This document shows positions 35,931 to 46,296 of a stretch of DNA of 64,000 bases, piece by piece; the first letter of the stretch is position 1, and every line of letters starts with the position of its first letter. The notes beneath the pieces are model-generated. The model was not told the DNA's origin. It did not search any database and saw only the letters and a list, made by a program, of their open reading frames with translations. This stretch comes from Pirellulales bacterium (GTDB lineage Bacteria > Planctomycetota > Planctomycetia > Pirellulales > JAEUIK01), in NCBI GenBank assembly GCA_019694455.1, contig JAIBBY010000003.1, positions 119,673 through 183,672 on the forward strand, in the 5' to 3' direction. The position numbers and the translations under genes are program-made.

Positions 35931-37632
35931 TTTGGCGCGAAGTTGGCGACGAAAACCTCTGGGTCTGATGGGGCTGGCGCTGTTGCTGGGAACAATCGGG
36001 TGCGGCGATAGCTCGCCTCCCACCGCGCCGGCGGCTGGATCGGTCAATCCGCTGGCGAGCGATTCGACCTGGAAGCAAGAGATCTTCGAGAACGCCGTCG
36101 ACAACTTGCATCAGCTCGACGAGTTCCAGCCGCAACAAATGCTGGAACGCGTGATCGAGCAACTCAATCAATCGGTCGATTGGAAGCGCGCGGTCGATTG
36201 GCGGCCCGATCCGATGCTGGCGGCGCTACCGGAGACGGTGCGTCAGATGCAACTGATGACCTTGCTGGAAGACGCGCGGCTGACCCGGCTTGACGCGTTT
36301 CATCTGCAAGAGACGGTGGCGCTGCAGGACGTGTCGCGCCTGGCCATTCACGGAGTGACCGACGACTTGGAGCGTGCCACGCTCTTGTTCGATTGGACGA
36401 TCCGCAACGTGCCGCTCGCCACGGCGGGCGAACTGGGGAGCGACGCCGCTGGCCAGGCCGTGCGATCGAACCATCTGCCGTACGAAACGCTGTTCTTCGG
36501 CCGCGGCGACATTATGGATCGCGCGTGGCTGTTTGTGCTGCTGTGTCGGCAGCAAGGGCTCGACGCCGCGGTGCTGGCGATCCCGGGGGTGGAGGGACAG
36601 CCGGCGCGTCCTTGGGCGGTGGGGGTGGCGATCGACAAAAAGCTCTACTTGTTCGATCCTGGCCTGGGCCTGCCGATTGACAAGGCCGATGGAACTGTGG
36701 CGACATTGGAGGAGGTGGCGGCCGACGATTCGATCTTGCGGCGGTTCGATCTGGACGCTGAGCATCCCTATCCGGTCACCGCAGCCGACGTGTCAACCTT
36801 GATCGCGCTGGTCGACGCCTCGCCCGGTTACTTGTCGCGGCGGATGAAGGTGCTGGAGACAAAGCTGACGGGCGATCGAAAGGTGGTGCTGACCACGCGC
36901 CCCAGCGAAGTGGCCGAGCGGATTCAATCTTGCGGGCATATTGGCGATGCGCGGCTATGGGGCGTGCCGTTCGAACGCTTGGTTCAGCGCGGCAGCCCCG
37001 AAGCGGCCGAGGCGTTCGCCCGCGAGTTCTTGCCGTACCGCATCGATGTGCTGCCGCCGGCCCTACGGCCGGTGGCGGCGTCTCTGCAGCGAGGCCGAGT
37101 GCTGCATCTCAAAGGTCGACTGGCGGCGGAAGAAGAGGAAGACAGCGCCAACAAGTTTTATCAACAAGCGCGACTAGCCGACTCCGAGATCATTGCCGCC
37201 GGCCTGAACGACGCGCAGCGATTGGTGTTGCAGCGCGCCAAGGAAGACGCCAGTTTTTGGCTCGGGCTGGTGGCGTACGAGCGCGGTCGCTTCGAGACCG
37301 CGGCCGACCACTTTCAAAAACGGACGCTCGACGAGCAACCGCGTGGCGGCCGCTGGAGCGCAGGGGCGCGCTACAATCTGGGCCGGTCGTTGGAGGCATT
37401 GGAAAAACCCGCCGAGGCGGCTGCCGCCTTCGAGGCCGCCGGCGACGACGCGCAGCAAATGGGCAATCTGCTACGCGCCGATCGGCTGAGAGGCGGGGCC
37501 GCAAAGGCGGAAGCGACGGACGAAAAGCCCGCGGAACCGACCGCGGCGCCCGAGTCGCCAGAAGGGGCAGAAGATACCGCGACTGAGGGGCCACCGGTGG
37601 ATGATGCAATCCCTGCCGCTGCTCCGGAATAA
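35923..37632 (+). CDS. Lipoprotein with transglutaminase-like domain and TPR-like C-terminus
   Basis: A 569-residue protein. It starts at GTG 35923, overlapping kdsA by eight bases, with GGAGAG five bases upstream. A lipobox is seen (LLLGTIGC, cysteine near residue 27), so it should be a lipid-anchored periplasmic or outer-membrane protein. Residues about 140-270 resemble a transglutaminase-like core: [13 protein letters not shown], then [21 protein letters not shown] with the family's cysteine, and a later histidine region. The C-terminal part (about 430-530) has TPR-like helices ([22 protein letters not shown]). An acidic, proline-rich tail closes it. Function is unknown. Confidence 0.75.
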   Translation: MLDLARSWRRKPLGLMGLALLLGTIGCGDSSPPTAPAAGSVNPLASDSTWKQEIFENAVDNLHQLDEFQPQQMLERVIEQLNQSVDWKRAVDWRPDPMLAALPETVRQMQLMTLLEDARLTRLDAFHLQETVALQDVSRLAIHGVTDDLERATLLFDWTIRNVPLATAGELGSDAAGQAVRSNHLPYETLFFGRGDIMDRAWLFVLLCRQQGLDAAVLAIPGVEGQPARPWAVGVAIDKKLYLFDPGLGLPIDKADGTVATLEEVAADDSILRRFDLDAEHPYPVTAADVSTLIALVDASPGYLSRRMKVLETKLTGDRKVVLTTRPSEVAERIQSCGHIGDARLWGVPFERLVQRGSPEAAEAFAREFLPYRIDVLPPALRPVAASLQRGRVLHLKGRLAAEEEEDSANKFYQQARLADSEIIAAGLNDAQRLVLQRAKEDASFWLGLVAYERGRFETAADHFQKRTLDEQPRGGRWSAGARYNLGRSLEALEKPAEAAAAFEAAGDDAQQMGNLLRADRLRGGAAKAEATDEKPAEPTAAPESPEGAEDTATEGPPVDDAIPAAAPE

Positions 37633-37823
37633 TTCGCCGCAATGCCCTCTTAAGACGGGCCTTGTTGGGGTTTGCGGCCATTCCTATAATCCTTAATCCC
37701 CAAAATCACCACACATTGCGTCGCAAGACGCCGACCGTTGGCCAAAGCGGTCGCGGCGCCACCAGCAGCCGAGAGTAGCCCCCAACCAGCCCCAGCGTAG
37801 CCACCAACCAGCAGAGACGAGTC

Positions 37824-38075
37824 ATGAAGGAAGGCATTCACCCCAAATACATGGACACCAAGGTGCGCTGCGGCTGCGGCAACACCTTCATCACCCGCAG
37901 CACGGTGCCGGAGCTGGCGGTCGATATTTGCAATGCCTGCCACCCGTTCTTCACCGGCAAGTTGAAGTTTGTCGACGCCGCCGGACGTATCGAGAAGTTT
38001 CAGAACAAGTTCGCGGGCAAGGAATACGCCAGCGTGGCGCGGGCCAAGAAGAAGTCCGCCAAGGCCGAATCGTAG
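37824..38075 (+). CDS. rpmE: 50S ribosomal protein L31
   Basis: An 83-residue L31 of the zinc-containing (C+) type: Cys16, Cys18, Cys36 and Cys39 (VRCGCG and DICNACH). It begins MKEGIHPKY and keeps the [20 protein letters not shown] core. The lysine-rich tail is normal. A 190-bp leader lies between it and the preceding lipoprotein gene, without a recognised riboswitch. prfA follows, a common arrangement (rpmE-prfA-prmC). Confidence 0.96.
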   Translation: MKEGIHPKYMDTKVRCGCGNTFITRSTVPELAVDICNACHPFFTGKLKFVDAAGRIEKFQNKFAGKEYASVARAKKKSAKAES

Positions 38076-38076
38076 C

Positions 38077-38121
38077 CGCGGCATCCCCCCGCTGTTTTGC
38101 CGCGCGGCAACGGATGCCGCG
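38077..38121 (+). terminator. Nested hairpin between rpmE and prfA
   Basis: CGCGGCATCC (38077-38086) pairs with GGATGCCGCG (38112-38121), enclosing the palindrome TTGCCGCGCGGCAA (38097-38110). No U-tract follows, so it may be an attenuator or RNA-stability element and not a true terminator. Confidence 0.4.
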
Positions 38122-38177
38122 CTCCCTATTCGGCCTCTTGTCGCCTTTCGATCGGCCTGCCCGACCGGAGCGGGTGA

Positions 38178-39260
38178 ATGTCCTCGCTTAGAGAAGATCT
38201 CGAAACCAAGCTCGCGCGCTTCGAGCTATTGGAAAAGCAACTCGTCGATCCGGCGGTCTTGGCCGATGGCTCCAAGCTGGCGGGCATCGCGCGCGAACAT
38301 GGCTCGCTAGCCAAGCTGGCCACCAAGTACCGCCGCTTCAAATCGCTCAATCAGCAGATCGCCGAAGCGAACGAGATGATCGCCGAAGGCGACGCCGAGA
38401 CGCGCGAGCTGGCCGAGATGGAATTGCCAGAGCTGCGCGAAGAGCGCGAGACGCTCTGGAACGAGCTGCTCGACATGACCATTGGCGGCGAGGACGCCAA
38501 CCGCACGCGCTGCGTGGTGGAGATCCGCGCCGGCACGGGGGGCGACGAGGCGGCGCTGTTCGCGCGCGATCTGTACGACATGTACAAGCACTACGCCGAG
38601 GCCAAGGGCTGGAAGGTGGAGGTGCTCGACCTCAATCCCACCGAACTGGGCGGCTTCAAGGAAATCATCCTCGGCATGGAGGGCGAAGGAGTCTTTCGCG
38701 AGTTGCAGTACGAAAGCGGCGGCCACCGCGTGCAGCGCGTGCCGGAGACGGAGGCCAAGGGACGCATTCACACGTCGGCGGCCACCGTGGCGGTGCTGCC
38801 CGAGCCAGAAGACGTGGAGGTCGACCTCAAGCGAGAGGACTATCGCGAGGATGTGTTTTGCGCGAGCGGGCCGGGGGGCCAGCACGTCAACAAAACAGCC
38901 TCGGCGATTCGCCTGTTGCACCTCGAAACGGGCATCGTGGTGCAATGCCAGGATGAAAAGAGCCAGCACAAGAACCGGGCCAAGGCGCTGCGCGTGCTCA
39001 AGTCACGGCTGTACGAGCACATGCGCCAGAAAGAAGCGCAAAAGCGCGCCGACCAGCGCAAGAGCATGATCGGCTCGGGCGATCGCAGCCAGCGAATCCG
39101 CACGTACAACTTTCCTGAAAATCGCGTCACCGACCATCGCATCAATCTCACGCTGTATAAACTCGACAACGTGATCGCGGGCAACCCACAGCCACTGGTC
39201 GACGCGCTATTGGACTACGATCGGCAGCAACTCCGTGGCGACATGGGGGCGATCGACTGA
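38178..39260 (+). CDS. prfA: Peptide chain release factor 1
   Basis: A 360-residue RF1 that reads UAA and UAG stops. The tripeptide position is PET (residues 189-191 in [16 protein letters not shown]), the P-x-T form that marks RF1 as opposed to RF2's SPF. The catalytic GGQ lies at 233-235 in [10 protein letters not shown] and is the methylation target of PrmC, encoded next. The C-terminal [16 protein letters not shown] is present. Normal length. Confidence 0.96.
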   Translation: MSSLREDLETKLARFELLEKQLVDPAVLADGSKLAGIAREHGSLAKLATKYRRFKSLNQQIAEANEMIAEGDAETRELAEMELPELREERETLWNELLDMTIGGEDANRTRCVVEIRAGTGGDEAALFARDLYDMYKHYAEAKGWKVEVLDLNPTELGGFKEIILGMEGEGVFRELQYESGGHRVQRVPETEAKGRIHTSAATVAVLPEPEDVEVDLKREDYREDVFCASGPGGQHVNKTASAIRLLHLETGIVVQCQDEKSQHKNRAKALRVLKSRLYEHMRQKEAQKRADQRKSMIGSGDRSQRIRTYNFPENRVTDHRINLTLYKLDNVIAGNPQPLVDALLDYDRQQLRGDMGAID

Positions 39261-39271
39261 TCGGAGAGGCC

Positions 39272-40186
39272 ATGCCACAGACCGAAGAATGGACGATCGG
39301 TCGGCTGCTTGCGTGGACCACCAAGTATCTCAAGGAGCGCGGGGCCGATTCGCCTCGACTCGACGCCGAGTTGCTGTTGGCCGAGGCGTGCGGTCGCAAG
39401 CGGATCGAGCTGTACACCTCGTTTGAAGAGACGCCGCCCGACGCGGTGCGAACCGCGTTTCGCGAGTTGGTGCGGCGGCGGGCCGAGGGGGCGCCTGTCG
39501 CCTATCTGCTGGGGCGCCGCGAGTTTTATTCACTGTCGTTTCGCGTGACCGGCGACGTGCTGATTCCACGCCCGGAGACAGAGTTTTTGTTGATTCGCCT
39601 GCTCGATTTGGCGCGCAAGCGCGAAGTTGAGGCGCCGGTGGAGATTGTCGATGTCGGCGCTGGCAGCGGCATTTTGGCCATCTGCGCCGCAAAAGAGTTG
39701 CCGCGCGCGCGCGTGACGGCGGTCGATATCAGCCCCGCCGCGCTGGCGGTGGCCCGCGCCAACGCCACCGACCATGGTATGACCGAGCGAATCGCGTTTA
39801 TTGAAGGCGACTTACTCGGCGGTTTGCCGGACGAACAACGGTTCGACTTTGTGGTCAGCAATCCGCCTTACATTACCACCGCCGAGATGGCCACGCTCGC
39901 CGTTGATGTGGCGAAGCATGAGCCTCGACTAGCGCTGGAGGCGGGCCCGCGCGGAACCGAGATCATGGAGCGGCTGATTCCCGAGGCCGCCGCCCGACTG
40001 CGGCCGGGGGGCTGGCTCTTGATGGAGATCAGCCCGCAACTGGCCACGACGGTGACGGATCTGATCGCCAGCGACGGACGTTTTGAGCCAGCGACCATCA
40101 GCAAGGATCTGGCCGGGCTGGCGCGCGTGGCACAGGCTCGACGTCGATCGAACACGGACGAACCAAGCGCGGTGGCGGCCGATTGA
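39272..40186 (+). CDS. prmC: Release factor glutamine methyltransferase
   Basis: A 304-residue PrmC/HemK that methylates the glutamine of the GGQ motif in release factors. The N-terminal helical domain includes YLLGRREFYSL, the SAM site is DVGAGSGIL (127-135), and the catalytic NPPY lies at 197-200. It follows prfA by 11 bp, and its stop overlaps the next gene's TTG start by four bases, so it is translationally coupled. Confidence 0.95.
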   Translation: MPQTEEWTIGRLLAWTTKYLKERGADSPRLDAELLLAEACGRKRIELYTSFEETPPDAVRTAFRELVRRRAEGAPVAYLLGRREFYSLSFRVTGDVLIPRPETEFLLIRLLDLARKREVEAPVEIVDVGAGSGILAICAAKELPRARVTAVDISPAALAVARANATDHGMTERIAFIEGDLLGGLPDEQRFDFVVSNPPYITTAEMATLAVDVAKHEPRLALEAGPRGTEIMERLIPEAAARLRPGGWLLMEISPQLATTVTDLIASDGRFEPATISKDLAGLARVAQARRRSNTDEPSAVAAD

Positions 40187-40845
40187 ACTACTTTGCGCAT
40201 GGCGTTGGCTTTGTTGACCAGCCCTACATGCTGGCGGGGACAGCGGTGCCCGACTGGTTGAACGTGGTCGATCGGCGAGTTCGCGCGCGGCGCAAGCGCG
40301 CGCTGCCATTGTTGGAACACACAGACACCCGCATCGCTGCCGTGGCGCGGGGCATTGTGCGGCATCATGACGACGACACTTGGTTCCATGAGACCGAGGC
40401 GTTTCACCAGTTGCAGTGGCGATTGACGGCGTTGGTGCGCGATGTGTTGAGCCCGGCCGACGACTTCCGCCCCAGTTTTTTGGGACATATTCTGATCGAG
40501 ATTTTGCTCGACGCCGTGTTGATCGCCGAGGAACCGGCGGCGCTATCGCGCTATTACGAAGCGGCGGGCGCGATCGATCCGATGGTGGTGCAAGACGTGG
40601 TGAACGCCATTTCGGCCCGGCCGACTGATCGGCTGGCTGAGCTGATTCCGCTGTTTTGCCGGGAGCGGTTCTTGTCCGACTATCTGGACGATGCCAAACT
40701 GTGCGTGCGGCTCAATCAAGTGATGCGGCGCGTGGGGCTGCCGCAACTACCGATCGAGTTTCGCCAAGCGCTGCCCACCGCGCGCGACTGGGTGACACAA
40801 TCGCGCGACGAACTGCTGTTGTGCCCCGGCGGCCGAAACGAGTGA
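40183..40845 (+). CDS. Hypothetical protein, distant ACP-phosphodiesterase-like
   Basis: A 220-residue soluble, helical protein. The start is TTG overlapping the prmC stop (TTGA). The opening NYFAHGVGFVDQPYMLAGT and the later HHDDDTWFHETEAFHQLQ and RPSFLGHILIEILLDAVL segments carry His-Asp rich positions similar in spacing to AcpH-type phosphodiesterases (HD-like), but the resemblance is weak. It may be a metal-dependent hydrolase. No signal peptide. It is probably co-expressed with prfA-prmC. Confidence 0.6.
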   Translation: MNYFAHGVGFVDQPYMLAGTAVPDWLNVVDRRVRARRKRALPLLEHTDTRIAAVARGIVRHHDDDTWFHETEAFHQLQWRLTALVRDVLSPADDFRPSFLGHILIEILLDAVLIAEEPAALSRYYEAAGAIDPMVVQDVVNAISARPTDRLAELIPLFCRERFLSDYLDDAKLCVRLNQVMRRVGLPQLPIEFRQALPTARDWVTQSRDELLLCPGGRNE

Positions 40846-40867
40846 CCACACCAAGGAACGTCTGACC

Positions 40868-41716
40868 ATGAAATACGGCATGAACCTGCTCTTGTGGACC
40901 GACCAACTAGCCGACGAGCATTTGCCGGTGCTGGAGCGACTGAAGGCGATGGGCTATGACGGTGTGGAGTTGCCGCTGTTCAACTTGGATGTCGACCTGT
41001 ATTCCCGATGGGGCAAGCGCCTCGACGACCTGGGGTTGGAGCGAACCGCCGTCACGGTGCGCACCGTCGACGACAATCCGGCCAGCGCCGACAGTAATGT
41101 GCGCGCGCTCGGCGTGGCCAACAACAAGCAAGCAGTCGATTGTTGTCAGGCGGCTGGCATTCGGCTGATCTGCGGCCCCTATCACTCGGCGCTGGGCCAT
41201 TTCAGCGGCGCCGGGCCGACTCCAACCGAGTGGTCGCACGCGGTCGACAGCATGCGGCAGGTGGCCGAGCACGCCGCCAAGTGCCATGTGACTTTGGCCG
41301 TGGAGTACCTGAACCGGTTTGAATGCTACTTGCTCAACTCGGCGAAAGACACAATTCGCTTTGTCACCGAGGTGAACCACCCTGCTTGCCGCATGATGTA
41401 TGACACGTTCCACGCGCACATCGAGGAGAAAGACCCGGCGCGGGCGATCGCCGACGCGGCCCCGTTGACCGCGCACGTGCATATTTCGGAGAACGATCGC
41501 AGCACGCCCGGCAGCGGACAGGTGGATTGGAAAACTACGTTCGACGCGCTCAAGAAGAGCGGCTACGACGGTTGGTTGATGATCGAGGCGTTTGGCCTAG
41601 CGCTGCCGGCGCTCTCGGCGGCGACCAAGATTTGGCGTCGCATGTACGAGAGCGAAGACCAACTGGCCAAGGACGGTTTGGCTTTTATGAAGCGCGAGTG
41701 GTCCGCGCGCGGCTAA
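40868..41716 (+). CDS. Sugar phosphate isomerase/epimerase (D-psicose 3-epimerase-like TIM barrel)
   Basis: A 282-residue TIM-barrel protein of the AP endonuclease 2/sugar epimerase family. The metal-binding carboxylates and histidine fall in the expected order: Glu146 (AVEYLNRFE), Asp179 (MMYDTFHAHIEE), His205 (AHVHISEND) and Glu240 (LMIEAFG). These match ketose 3-epimerases. The substrate is probably a ketohexose or an inositol-type sugar. Cytoplasmic, no signal. It follows the prmC block by 22 bp. Confidence 0.85.
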   Translation: MKYGMNLLLWTDQLADEHLPVLERLKAMGYDGVELPLFNLDVDLYSRWGKRLDDLGLERTAVTVRTVDDNPASADSNVRALGVANNKQAVDCCQAAGIRLICGPYHSALGHFSGAGPTPTEWSHAVDSMRQVAEHAAKCHVTLAVEYLNRFECYLLNSAKDTIRFVTEVNHPACRMMYDTFHAHIEEKDPARAIADAAPLTAHVHISENDRSTPGSGQVDWKTTFDALKKSGYDGWLMIEAFGLALPALSAATKIWRRMYESEDQLAKDGLAFMKREWSARG

Positions 41717-41750
41717 TCTCTCGTCACGTCTCTCGCGGATCGCCGCCGCT

Positions 41751-44700
41751 ATGTCGTTTTGGAAGCTGGTCGCCGATAGTTTGCGGCATCACTGGCGCGC
41801 GAGCGCGGCGGTGGCGCTGGGGGTGATGGTAGCGACGGCCGTGCTGACGGGCGCCTTGCTGGTGGGCGATTCGGTCCGCGGCAGCCTACGGCATCTGGTC
41901 GTCGATCGGCTGGGCCGCATTGACGACGTGCTGGTGGCCAATCACTTCTTTCGCACGGAACTGGTCGCCAAATTGGCGGCAAAGACCGAGTTTCAGCGCC
42001 ACTTCAAAACGGCGCTGCCCGCCGTGCTGCTGGAAGCGACACTCGAGACGCCGGGCGACGTGCGCCGGGCAACTGGGGTGAATGTGGTCGGCGCCAACGC
42101 GGGTTTCTGGAAGCTGGGAGACGAGCCGGCGATCGAGTGGCCCAGCGGCGACGCGATCGTGCTCAACGCGCCATTGGCCGCGGCGCTATCGGCGAAGGTG
42201 GAAGACGAGGTGCTGCTGCGGCTGCCGCTGGCGGCCAACATCCCCGCCGACAGCCCGCTGGGACGCAAGAGCGAGACCATTCGCACGCGGCGCTTGAGGG
42301 TGGCGGCGATCATTCCCGCGCGCGGTTTGGGACGATTTGGACTGCGGGTCAGCCAGTCGACGCCGCTCACCGCGTTCATCCCGCTGGCGACCATTCAGCG
42401 CGCGCTCGAGCAACCCAATCGGGTGAACGCGATCTTGGTCGCCGGCGATTCGATCAACGACGCGCCCCCCGCCGAGGCCGATGCGCTGCTTGATCGTTTG
42501 ATCGCGCCACGGCTCGCCGACTATGGACTGCGCCTTGAAAAGACGACGCGTGGATACTTCAATCTGACCTCGGAACAGATGTTGCTCGACCGGGCGGCGG
42601 TGGCAGCGGCGCGGCGAGCCTATCCTGCCGCACAACCAGCGCTGACCTATCTGGCGAATACGATTGCGCTCGCGGAGCGAGCCATTCCGTACTCGACAGT
42701 GACGGCGCTCGATCCGTCAACGACTCCGCCACTTGGCCCGCTAGTGACAACAGGCGGCGAGGCGCTCCAGCAAATTGGCACAGGCGAGATTGTGCTCAAC
42801 ACCTGGGCGGCCGAGGAACTCAAAGCGAAGCCGGGAGATATGATTCGGCTCGATTACTTTCGGCCCGAGAGCACGCACGGGCGCACTGAGGAGACAAGCG
42901 AGTCCTTGCGACTGGCGGCTGTCGTGAAGCTGGTAGGGGCGGCGGACGATCCCGATTTCACGCCAACGGTCAAGGGAATCACCGACGAGGCTTCGATCGC
43001 CGATTGGGATCCCCCCTTCCCGTTCGAGGCAAGCCGCGTGCGCAAACAAGACGAGGACTACTGGGATCAGCACCGCGGGGCGCCCAAGGCGTTTGTGGCG
43101 CTCGCCACCGGGCAGCGTTTGTGGGGGAGCCGGTTTGGAGAGGTAACCTCGGTGCGAATTCCTCCGCCAAGCGCCGCTGCGACGGTCGAGGACGTGGCCG
43201 GGCTGATTGCGATTGATCCCGCCGCAATGGGGTTCGCGTTTCGCCCGGTCAAGCGATTGGGGATCGAGGCGGCGACCGGAACGACATCGTTTCAATACTT
43301 GTTCTTAGGCTTCAGCTTTTTTCTGATACTCGCCGCGCTGGCGCTAGTGGTGTTGTTGTTTCGACTGACAATCGAATCGCGGTTGTCAGAAATGGGACTG
43401 CTGGCCGCAGTGGGGCTCACGGCCGCGCAGGTGCGGCGGTTGTGGAGCGCGGAGGGACTGCTGATTGCGGCCGTCGGCGCCGTGGCGGGCCTGGCGCTGG
43501 GAGTAGCCTACGCCGCGCTGATGCTCTGGGGGCTGAACACCTGGTGGGTTACGGCGGTGAGCACGCCGTTTGTGCGGCTCTACATCACGCCCACGAGCCT
43601 GGCCATAGGTCTGGCCAGCAGCGTGATTGCTTGCGGGCTGGCGATCCTCTGGTCGCTGCGCCAGTTTTTGCGATTGCCTCCCAGGCAGCTTCTGGCGGGC
43701 GACGCGCAGGCGCCGGTGACACGTCGCGCGGCATCGCCTGTGGCAATGATTTGCGCGGCGGCCGCGCTGGCGGGCGCCATCGCGCTATCGATTTTCTCCA
43801 CCAGACTCACTGCCGAAGCGCAGGCGGGCGGATTTGTCGGTGCGGGGGCGCTGGTCATGGCGGCGCTATTGATCATTGCGTCGCAGCGGTTGCGTGCGCC
43901 GCGCGCGCACGGCGTGCTGTCGGCCGGGATGACCGGCGTGGCCCAACTTGCGGCGCGCAACAGCGCTCGATTCCCGAGCCGCAGCCTGCTCACGATGGGG
44001 CTGGTGGCGGCGGCCAGCTTTTTGATCGTTGCCATCAGCGCGTTTCGGCTGGCGGCGCCGGCAGACCCCACACAACGCGACAGCGGCACGGGGGGCTATG
44101 TGCTGGCGGCACAGAGCGATCGGCCGATCTTTGAAAACCTGAACGACGACGAACGCTTCAGCGGCCTAAAACCGCTCGATATCGTCGCGCTGCGCGTGCA
44201 AGATGGCGACGACGCGAGTTGCTTGAATCTGTATCAGGCCGAGCAGCCAAGGGTGTTGGGGTTGCCGGCGCGATTCATCGAGCGCGGCGGTTTCGATTGG
44301 GCGGCCAGCGCCGCGACCAGCGAGGCGGAGCGCGCCAATCCATGGCTGCTCTTGCAGAAGGACTACGGCCAAAGCGGCGACGGCGGCGAGGCCATCCTGC
44401 CGGTAGTGATCGACGCCGCCACCGCGCAGTACAGTCTGCATCTATCTGGCATTGGGGCGCGCTTCGCGTTGCCGCAAACGGGTGGCCTACCGATCGAGTG
44501 CAAGGTGGTGGGCCTACTTAAGAACAGCATGTTGCAAGGTGATTTACTGACGAGCGAGCGACACTTCCTGCGGGCGTTTCCCGAAACGAGCGGCTACCGG
44601 TTCTTCTTGATCGACATCACGCAGGTTAACGCCGTGCGGGCGATGGCGGCGCTGGAGCGCGTGCTGGGCGACTTTGGAATGGATGTCGAACGCAGCCAGG

Positions 44701-45113
44701 ATCGGCTGGCCAATTTCATCGCGGTGCAGAACACGTATCTCTCCACGTTTCAAAGCCTGGGCGGACTGGGTCTGTTGCTGGGCACGCTCGGCCTGGCGGT
44801 GGTCGAACTGCGCAGCGTGATTGAACGGCGGCGCGAGTTGGCCCTGCTGCGGGCAATCGGCTTGCGGCGCCGGCGGATCGGCTGGCTGGTCGTGCTGGAA
44901 CTGATGGCGCTGTTGTGCGCGGGCCTAGGGATTGGCCTGATTGCGGCCAGCGTGGCCGTTGGACCGCATGTGGCCGCCGATCGCGCGGCGCTTCCTTGGC
45001 GGTGGCTCGCCGTGATGTTGGCGCTCATTCTGCTTTCGGCGCTTGCCAGCAGCGTGCTGGCGATCCGGGCGGCGCTGGCCGTGCCGCTAGCGCCGGCGCT
45101 GCGCGGCGAGTAG
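41751..45113 (+). CDS. Large FtsX/MacB-type ABC transporter permease
   Basis: A 1120-residue inner-membrane protein. An N-terminal helix (about 17-38, VALGVMVATAVLTGALLVGD) is followed by a large external domain (about 40-510), then a FtsX-like four-helix block (about 512-640, including RLSEMGLLAAVGLTAAQVRRL), a second middle hydrophobic group (about 660-710) and external part, and a final FtsX block (about 995-1115, with VIERRRELALLRAIGLRRRRI). This double-FtsX layout is that of lipoprotein-export or antimicrobial-resistance type permeases. No ABC ATPase gene is adjacent, so the ATPase must be elsewhere. Confidence 0.88.
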   Translation: MSFWKLVADSLRHHWRASAAVALGVMVATAVLTGALLVGDSVRGSLRHLVVDRLGRIDDVLVANHFFRTELVAKLAAKTEFQRHFKTALPAVLLEATLETPGDVRRATGVNVVGANAGFWKLGDEPAIEWPSGDAIVLNAPLAAALSAKVEDEVLLRLPLAANIPADSPLGRKSETIRTRRLRVAAIIPARGLGRFGLRVSQSTPLTAFIPLATIQRALEQPNRVNAILVAGDSINDAPPAEADALLDRLIAPRLADYGLRLEKTTRGYFNLTSEQMLLDRAAVAAARRAYPAAQPALTYLANTIALAERAIPYSTVTALDPSTTPPLGPLVTTGGEALQQIGTGEIVLNTWAAEELKAKPGDMIRLDYFRPESTHGRTEETSESLRLAAVVKLVGAADDPDFTPTVKGITDEASIADWDPPFPFEASRVRKQDEDYWDQHRGAPKAFVALATGQRLWGSRFGEVTSVRIPPPSAAATVEDVAGLIAIDPAAMGFAFRPVKRLGIEAATGTTSFQYLFLGFSFFLILAALALVVLLFRLTIESRLSEMGLLAAVGLTAAQVRRLWSAEGLLIAAVGAVAGLALGVAYAALMLWGLNTWWVTAVSTPFVRLYITPTSLAIGLASSVIACGLAILWSLRQFLRLPPRQLLAGDAQAPVTRRAASPVAMICAAAALAGAIALSIFSTRLTAEAQAGGFVGAGALVMAALLIIASQRLRAPRAHGVLSAGMTGVAQLAARNSARFPSRSLLTMGLVAAASFLIVAISAFRLAAPADPTQRDSGTGGYVLAAQSDRPIFENLNDDERFSGLKPLDIVALRVQDGDDASCLNLYQAEQPRVLGLPARFIERGGFDWAASAATSEAERANPWLLLQKDYGQSGDGGEAILPVVIDAATAQYSLHLSGIGARFALPQTGGLPIECKVVGLLKNSMLQGDLLTSERHFLRAFPETSGYRFFLIDITQVNAVRAMAALERVLGDFGMDVERSQDRLANFIAVQNTYLSTFQSLGGLGLLLGTLGLAVVELRSVIERRRELALLRAIGLRRRRIGWLVVLELMALLCAGLGIGLIAASVAVGPHVAADRAALPWRWLAVMLALILLSALASSVLAIRAALAVPLAPALRGE

Positions 45114-45201
45114 CGGCACGATTGTTGCAGTTGCTATCGACGCTCCCACAGGCGCGGCGGCCCGCGCATGTCTACCGGATGGTCACACGGAGGCGATCTT
45201 C

Positions 45202-46296
45202 ATGCGCATCGCGCAAGTCAGCCCGCTCTATGAGAGCGTGCCGCCCCGACTTTATGGCGGCACCGAACGCGTGGTGAGTTGGCTCACCGAAGAACTAGTT
45301 CGCTTGGGGCACGACGTCACATTGTTCGCCAGCGGCGACTCGGTCACCTCGGCGCGATTGATCGCGTGCAGCGATCAAGGGTTGCGACTCGACCGATGCT
45401 GCGTCGACCCGCTGGTGCATCACATGTTGATGATGGAAAAGGTGTTCGATCGCATCGACGACTTCGACATCGTCCATTTTCATTGTGACTATTTGCACTT
45501 TCCGTGGACACGGCGCAGCGGCGAAGCCAATTTGACCACCTTGCACGGTCGATTGGATTTGGCCGATCTGCCGCCGCTCTATGAAGAATTCGACGACATG
45601 CCGGTGGTGTCGATCTCCGACGCGCAGCGCGCGCCGTTGCCGTGGCTCAACTGGCAGGGAACGGTGCATCACGGCATGCCGGTCGACGCCTATCCCTACC
45701 GCGCGTCGGCCGGGGAACACTTCGCCTTTTTGGGGCGCGTGTCGCCTGAAAAAGGACTCGACCGCGCGATCGACATCGCCGGAAGGCTGGGGCGAAAACT
45801 GCGGGTGGCGGCGAAGATCGAGCGGACCGACCGCGAATACTTCGAGGCGGTCATCAAGCCGCTGTTTCGGTTGCCGCACGTCGAGTTCATCGGTGAGATT
45901 GGCGAGCGCGACAAGGGGGAGTTTTTGGGCAGCGCGCGGGCGCTGTTGTTCCCGATCGACTGGCCCGAGCCGTTTGGATTGGTGATGATGGAATCGATGG
46001 CCTGTGGCACGCCGGTCGTCGCGCTGCGGCGCGGATCGGTGAGCGAGGTGATCGAAGACGGCCGATCGGGCTTCATTTGCGACGATCTGGACGATCTGGT
46101 CGCCGCCGCCGAGCGCATCGACGAGTTGGATCGAGCGATATGCCGCAAGGCGTTCGAGCGGCGTTTTAGCGTCGCGCGGATGGCCGCGGATTACCTCACC
46201 CTCTACCACAGGCAGTTGGAGGCGCGCGTCCACGATGGAAGACGTGATCGAAGTCGACAAACAGTATTACATCCTGGCTTCGGCGCCGCGGAGTGA
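45202..46296 (+). CDS. Family 4 glycosyltransferase
   Basis: A 364-residue GT-B enzyme. N-terminal: MRIAQVSPLYESVPPRLYGG with the glycine-rich loop. The C-terminal domain has AFLGRVSPEKGLDRAI and the conserved EPFGLVMMESMACGTPVVAL with the E-x7-E motif. A retaining transferase using an NDP-sugar is expected. GGAGG nine bases before the ATG fits. Its end overlaps the debranching gene's start by 62 bp, so the two are tightly coupled. Probably in glycogen or trehalose-type storage, from the partner. Confidence 0.88.
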   Translation: MRIAQVSPLYESVPPRLYGGTERVVSWLTEELVRLGHDVTLFASGDSVTSARLIACSDQGLRLDRCCVDPLVHHMLMMEKVFDRIDDFDIVHFHCDYLHFPWTRRSGEANLTTLHGRLDLADLPPLYEEFDDMPVVSISDAQRAPLPWLNWQGTVHHGMPVDAYPYRASAGEHFAFLGRVSPEKGLDRAIDIAGRLGRKLRVAAKIERTDREYFEAVIKPLFRLPHVEFIGEIGERDKGEFLGSARALLFPIDWPEPFGLVMMESMACGTPVVALRRGSVSEVIEDGRSGFICDDLDDLVAAAERIDELDRAICRKAFERRFSVARMAADYLTLYHRQLEARVHDGRRDRSRQTVLHPGFGAAE

